NCBI GenBank assembly: GCA_027036135.1
Contig: JALVSY010000030.1
Span: 246,222 to 310,221 of the forward strand
Source of the DNA: Pyrodictiaceae archaeon
GTDB taxonomy: Archaea > Thermoproteota > Thermoprotei_A > Sulfolobales > Pyrodictiaceae
Direction: 5' to 3'
Length of the DNA stretch: 64,000 bases
Of this stretch, positions 60,930-64,000 are shown in pieces. Position 1 is the stretch's first letter, and every line of letters starts with the position of its first letter. A model generated the notes under the pieces. That model searched no databases and was not told where the DNA came from. It worked only from the letters and a program-made list of their open reading frames with translations. Both the position numbers and the translations under genes were made by a program.

Positions 60930-61277
60930 TCACTTTCTTTTAATCCTTATACGCGGCTCTCTGTGAGTACGCTCATAGATAAGTGCTAGTATCTTCTTAA
61001 CAGTTTCCTCATCGACTGGCGGCTTTATTTGACCCGATTGAACTAGTGCTATTAGGTTATCCTCCACTATGCGCGCAAGCTCTGGGCGTACGAGTTTGAC
61101 GTTGGCCAGTCTCTCCCTAGCCTCGGGGGTCAATATTGAGCGGAGAAGTGCCTCTCTCCTGGCCTCCTCCTCTTGCTGCTTCTTCCTAAGCTCCTCCTCC
61201 ATTGCTAAGCGGCGTTGAAGCTCTAATAGCTTCCTCCTCTTTATCTCTTCCAGCTCATCGTCATAGTATTCTGCCAT
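60930..61277 (-). CDS. PDCD5-family DNA-binding protein
   Basis: A 115-residue protein with a long charged N-terminal helix (EEIKRRKLLELQRRLAMEEE) and the PDCD5 core RSILTPEARERLANVKLVRP, then VEDNLIALVQSGQIKPPVDE. It binds DNA in vitro in archaea; the role is unknown. It sits between S19e and L39e, its standard place. Confidence 0.93.
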   Translation of the reverse strand: MAEYYDDELEEIKRRKLLELQRRLAMEEELRKKQQEEEARREALLRSILTPEARERLANVKLVRPELARIVEDNLIALVQSGQIKPPVDEETVKKILALIYERTHREPRIRIKRK

Positions 61278-61484
61278 ACTCGCGTCACCCAGAAGAGCGT
61301 AACGGCTCTACCTCTTATTAAAAGCTAAGCACATAGTCCTGCTAAGAGTAAAATAAGTTATAAACTCGTAATAAGGAGTTGTAACAAAGCAGGATCATAA
61401 ATGGTACAGCGGTAAAATATCTATTCTATCCTTGTTGAATTAGTGTTATACAAAACGATTAAGAGGATGTATTTGTGCTAAAAA

Positions 61485-61946
61485 CTAGGCAAGATACTTC
61501 TTCAGAGCAGGGTTCTTTTCGGCTAGTTCTTTTAGAATCTCGTAAGCAGTGTTATCCAGGAGGCTTCGGCCCTTAGGGCTAAGCACTCTGCCCTTACCCT
61601 TTATGCGTACGACGAGTCCAGCGCGTTCGAGCTGCTGTAGAATCTTTCTTATCACTGCGCCCGAGCCTTTCCTAAAGTGTTCTGGCGCAGATCCCCTGTT
61701 AATCCTTCCACCATAGGCGGTGCGAAGCCTCTCTATCCCTACTGGGGTTCCGCGCTTGTACAGCTTGCGTAGAATAGATGCTGCTCTATAGTACCACCAG
61801 TCTGGATCCTCCGGTGGATGCTCCTTGAATGTACCAGTCTTTACGTAGAAAGCCCATGCTGGTGGTCTTACTTGCGGCATAGCCTTTAGCTTCTCTGCTA
61901 GCCTCTCTATTAGTAGATCCGCTGGAACCTCGAGCGCCGTAACCAT
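61485..61946 (-). CDS. rps19e: Small ribosomal subunit protein eS19 (S19e)
   Basis: A 153-residue S19e: [20 protein letters not shown], the [21 protein letters not shown] core, [20 protein letters not shown] and [13 protein letters not shown] are all family features. The start lies 37 bases inside the YhbY-like gene, showing coupling. Confidence 0.96.
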   Translation of the reverse strand: MVTALEVPADLLIERLAEKLKAMPQVRPPAWAFYVKTGTFKEHPPEDPDWWYYRAASILRKLYKRGTPVGIERLRTAYGGRINRGSAPEHFRKGSGAVIRKILQQLERAGLVVRIKGKGRVLSPKGRSLLDNTAYEILKELAEKNPALKKYLA

Positions 61947-62296
61947 CGGCTCTTCTCCCCGCTAATCTTGCTCCCCTGGCTCTGCGCTTTATATCTTTGA
62001 CCTAGTGGTTCTCTTCTTTCTTCTCTAGTCTTTGGGCGATATAGTACAAACGTCCTGCCTCTAACATCGAGGAGCATTGCACTAAGGGCTGAAGCCACTC
62101 TTGAAGCTAGTTCTTTCCGGTCAAGGCCAGTGACCTTCAGGGCGCTTCTCAGCGCCTTCACCTTCACTACGCCTTTGTCCTCGAGATGTCTATCTATCTC
62201 CCTAAGCATGCCTTCACTTAGCCCATTCTTCCCTATAATCACGTCAGCTCTTCTTTGCTGAACTATCTCTTTTAGCTTTCTCAGATTCTGTACCAC
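61910..62296 (-). CDS. YhbY/CRM-family RNA-binding protein
   Basis: A 128-residue protein from GTG 62296 (frame open to 62341). The [40 protein letters not shown] and [20 protein letters not shown] segments match the CRS1/YhbY domain, including the GKNG loop that contacts RNA. It is thought to act in large-subunit assembly. It overlaps rnp4 upstream and S19e downstream, and its basic C-terminal tail may therefore be under dual coding constraint. Confidence 0.85.
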   Translation of the reverse strand: MVQNLRKLKEIVQQRRADVIIGKNGLSEGMLREIDRHLEDKGVVKVKALRSALKVTGLDRKELASRVASALSAMLLDVRGRTFVLYRPKTREERREPLGQRYKAQSQGSKISGEKSRWLRRSRFQRIY

Positions 62297-62630
62297 TATG
62301 TCTCCCCTTAACCCGTAGAATGAAGCGACGCTTATAGCCACATATGGTACAGGTAACTACAAGCCTTGTAACTCTCCCATCCCGTCTAAGGCGATAAGTA
62401 GCTGTTAGCCCCGGGACTAGCGGGGCGCCACAGTTCTTGCATACCATTCTTCGAAGCACAAAGGGTTTTCTCAGCTTAATGCGCTTACGGAGCTCCTCAG
62501 CGTCCTTAATAAGCTGGCGAGCCTCCTCGACCCTGCCCTCACGTGTTAGGCGTACGGCTTCGTCAAAGAGTATCCTTATTCCCTGGTAGCCTATGTCGCG
62601 AACAATATCCTTAAGCCTTGTCCGCGCCAA
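62244..62630 (-). CDS. rnp4: Ribonuclease P protein component 4 (Rpp21)
   Basis: A 128-residue protein with an N-terminal helical part (DEAVRLTREGRVEEARQLIK) and a zinc ribbon (CKNCGAPLVPG ... CTICGYKRRF), the Rpp21 layout. It partners Rpp29 in RNase P, which matures tRNA 5' ends. It is the first gene of the minus-strand block and is divergent from nep1 with 29 bases between the starts. Confidence 0.93.
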   Translation of the reverse strand: MARTRLKDIVRDIGYQGIRILFDEAVRLTREGRVEEARQLIKDAEELRKRIKLRKPFVLRRMVCKNCGAPLVPGLTATYRLRRDGRVTRLVVTCTICGYKRRFILRVKGRHSGTESEKAKRDSSAKKS

Positions 62631-62659
62631 GATAAGATATCCTCCCCTGGGCGGCTAGC

Positions 62660-63349
62660 GTGGCTGAGCGCTTCAAACTAGTCATAGCCGAGGCAGCACT
62701 AGAACTAGTGCCTAGAGAATTATGGGGGCATCCCTCCGTCTATAAAGCTGCTCGCAAACGGGGAAAAAGACCGGGAGAAACACTGCTGGATAGCACCCTG
62801 CATCACCAAGCTATGAAGAAGCTGCCAGAAAGCCCACGGCGCGGTAGACCAGACATAGTCCACATAGAGCTCCTAGAAGCGCTTGAGAGCCCCCTTAATA
62901 AGAAAGGGTTCCTGGAAACGTATGTGCATACCTATAACGACTATGTCTTACACGTTAATCCGGATACACGTATACCTAGAAACTACAACCGCTTCATAGG
63001 GCTCATGGAGCAACTACTAACCCTTGGCCAAGTACCGCCGCCACCAGCCAAGCCACTAATGCGCGCAGAGCCTATGAATCTCGAGAAGCTATTAATACGA
63101 CTGAGCCCGTGCAAGACGGTGGCGATAAGCGATTCCGGCGAGCAAGCAAGCTTCAGGGAAATAGCAATAAGGGTATCAGAAATGCCCTGTACAATCATAC
63201 TGGTCAAGGGGTTTCCCCACGAAGACTTCGATGCAAAAACGCTATCTCTTGTCGACGAAGTATATGCGCCAAAGATAAAAGGGCTAGAACCATGGATACA
63301 TTTATCACACCTACTAGCACACCTAGCTGATATACTAGGCATAGCCTAG
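62660..63349 (+). CDS. nep1: Nep1 (Emg1) rRNA pseudouridine N1-methyltransferase
   Basis: A 229-residue SPOUT enzyme that methylates a pseudouridine in 16S rRNA. Conserved parts are LLDSTLHHQAMKKLPESPRR, GRPDIVHIELLEALESPLNK, RIPRNYNRFIGLMEQLL and the SAM-pocket TIILVKGFPHEDF. The start is GTG. The neighbour on the other strand is a RNase P subunit, consistent with an RNA-maturation role. Confidence 0.93.
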   Translation: MAERFKLVIAEAALELVPRELWGHPSVYKAARKRGKRPGETLLDSTLHHQAMKKLPESPRRGRPDIVHIELLEALESPLNKKGFLETYVHTYNDYVLHVNPDTRIPRNYNRFIGLMEQLLTLGQVPPPPAKPLMRAEPMNLEKLLIRLSPCKTVAISDSGEQASFREIAIRVSEMPCTIILVKGFPHEDFDAKTLSLVDEVYAPKIKGLEPWIHLSHLLAHLADILGIA

Positions 63350-63363
63350 GTGAGGCGAAGCAA

Positions 63364-63720
63364 TTGAACATCGTACTAGGCCTTGACTCAACGGTATCGT
63401 TGCTAGAGAACATACAACTATTCCTCATAGTATTCGTACTAATAGTATACGGCATGGGTGCTCCAAAGAAAATAGTCCTTGCAACACTATACCTAATGGC
63501 AATACTACACATAGCATTCATAATATCATACGCAAAGGCATATGGGCTCAAACTAGTAATAAGACCATTCCTAGACATATTCATACAAACAAGCACAGAA
63601 AGAGCATCAGCAATGATAGACGTAGCACAAATAATCATAGCGATAATCATAATAGATTATGTATTATCAATTCTGCGCAGGAGAAAGGAAAGTCAAGTAA
63701 GAGAAAGGAAAGTCAAGTAA
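63364..63720 (+). CDS. Small membrane protein, unknown function
   Basis: A 118-residue protein starting with TTG 63364, 14 bases after nep1. Three hydrophobic helices (IQLFLIVFVLIVYGM, IVLATLYLMAILHIAFIISY, AQIIIAIIIIDYVLSIL) are separated by short loops and followed by a basic tail. The tail sequence comes from a perfect 20-base tandem duplication (GAGAAAGGAAAGTCAAGTAA at 63681-63700 and 63701-63720), which moves the stop. No known family. Confidence 0.6.
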   Translation: MNIVLGLDSTVSLLENIQLFLIVFVLIVYGMGAPKKIVLATLYLMAILHIAFIISYAKAYGLKLVIRPFLDIFIQTSTERASAMIDVAQIIIAIIIIDYVLSILRRRKESQVRERKVK

Positions 63721-63784
63721 CAAATATAACCCCCACTTCAAACCAAGAACTCTACCAATAATGGCGAAAAACAGCTGCGCGGTT

Positions 63785-63859
63785 GCCGCGGTAGTATAGC
63801 CCGGCCAAGTATGCGGGCCTCTCGAGCCCGTGACCCGGGTTCAAATCCCGGCCGCGGCA
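63785..63859 (+). tRNA. tRNA-Glu (CTC)
   Basis: A 75-base intronless tRNA: acceptor GCCGCGG/CCGCGGC, anticodon arm CGGGC-CTCTCGA-GCCCG giving CTC, T arm CCGGG-TTCAAAT-CCCGG, discriminator A and encoded CCA (63860-63862). Confidence 0.93.
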
Positions 63860-64000
63860 CCAATTCCCCAACACCTCTCCTATCAACTCCTCGTGCAACT
63901 CTACGTTGCATGGTTCATGTCTCAGCCGTGCAACATAAGTATGAGAATCCATCCCGCTTATCACGGGTTCCTGGGCGTGGGTTGGTACTCTCAGCTAGAC

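Noticed and set aside
63752..63964. 70-codon minus-strand open frame near the right end
   Set aside because: It runs through tRNA-Glu in antisense; its GRDLNPGHGLERP-like string is a typical artefact of translating a tRNA.

Overview
The window is chromosomal DNA of a hyperthermophilic crenarchaeon, most likely Desulfurococcales and near Pyrodictium/Hyperthermus/Pyrolobus. This rests on the gene content: crenarchaeal replication, transcription and ribosomal operons, archaeal Csl4, PriS, PCNA, TFS, Nop10, Nep1, L39e and PDCD5, heavy use of TTG and GTG starts, intron-bearing tRNAs with encoded CCA, and archaeal lipid and mevalonate genes. The species is an inference; no 16S rRNA lies in the window.

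Positions 1-8300 (+) hold information-processing genes: dph2 (5' end outside the window), an N6-adenine methyltransferase, csl4, a DUF2067 gene, rpo11, tfs, pcna, priS, a GINS candidate, L44e, S27e, aIF2-alpha and nop10. From 8300 to 15100 come carS and a RecA-fold ATPase (-), then a Clp1/Grc3 kinase followed by a three-gene set (UbiD-like decarboxylase, aconitase-X large and small subunits). That set matches the archaeal mevalonate route through anhydromevalonate phosphate and so links to carS in lipid synthesis. From 15100 to 20900 (mostly -) lie a ribbon-helix-helix protein, tRNA-Leu, FAU-1, indolepyruvate oxidoreductase iorAB and a TrkA-C membrane protein.

Positions 20900-43100 are an accessory region. 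It holds a secreted protein, a UPF0175/PIN pair, a DUF104 antitoxin next to a broken PIN toxin, two decayed 3' tRNA fragments that look like integration scars, tRNA-Pro with an intron at an unusual place, and a retropepsin-like protein. Next come several unrecognised genes, three of which share a His/Asp motif pattern and seem to be an undescribed family. Three genes here appear frameshifted by one base in a homopolymer. Further on are a transglutaminase-like protein, a stand-alone LAGLIDADG endonuclease beside a GC-rich hairpin element, and a HerA-like ATPase. An AT-rich operon of a radical SAM enzyme, a membrane protein and a small hydrophobic-tailed protein stands next to an ABC exporter; it looks like a peptide-modification (RiPP) locus.

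Positions 43400-51000 are mixed: a sirtuin, GDPD, DHPS-like protein, intron-containing tRNA-Gln and tRNA-Met, a roughly 1 kb decayed stretch, DUF488, a nucleotidyltransferase pair and tRNA-Arg. From 51000 to 62640 (-) runs a conserved translation/secretion block: rnp4, YhbY, S19e, PDCD5, L39e, L31e, eIF6, L18a, prefoldin alpha, ftsY, secE, spt5, L11, L1, L10, alaS and DUF434. The window ends with nep1, a small membrane protein and tRNA-Glu (+). No CRISPR array, rRNA or intact transposase was seen.
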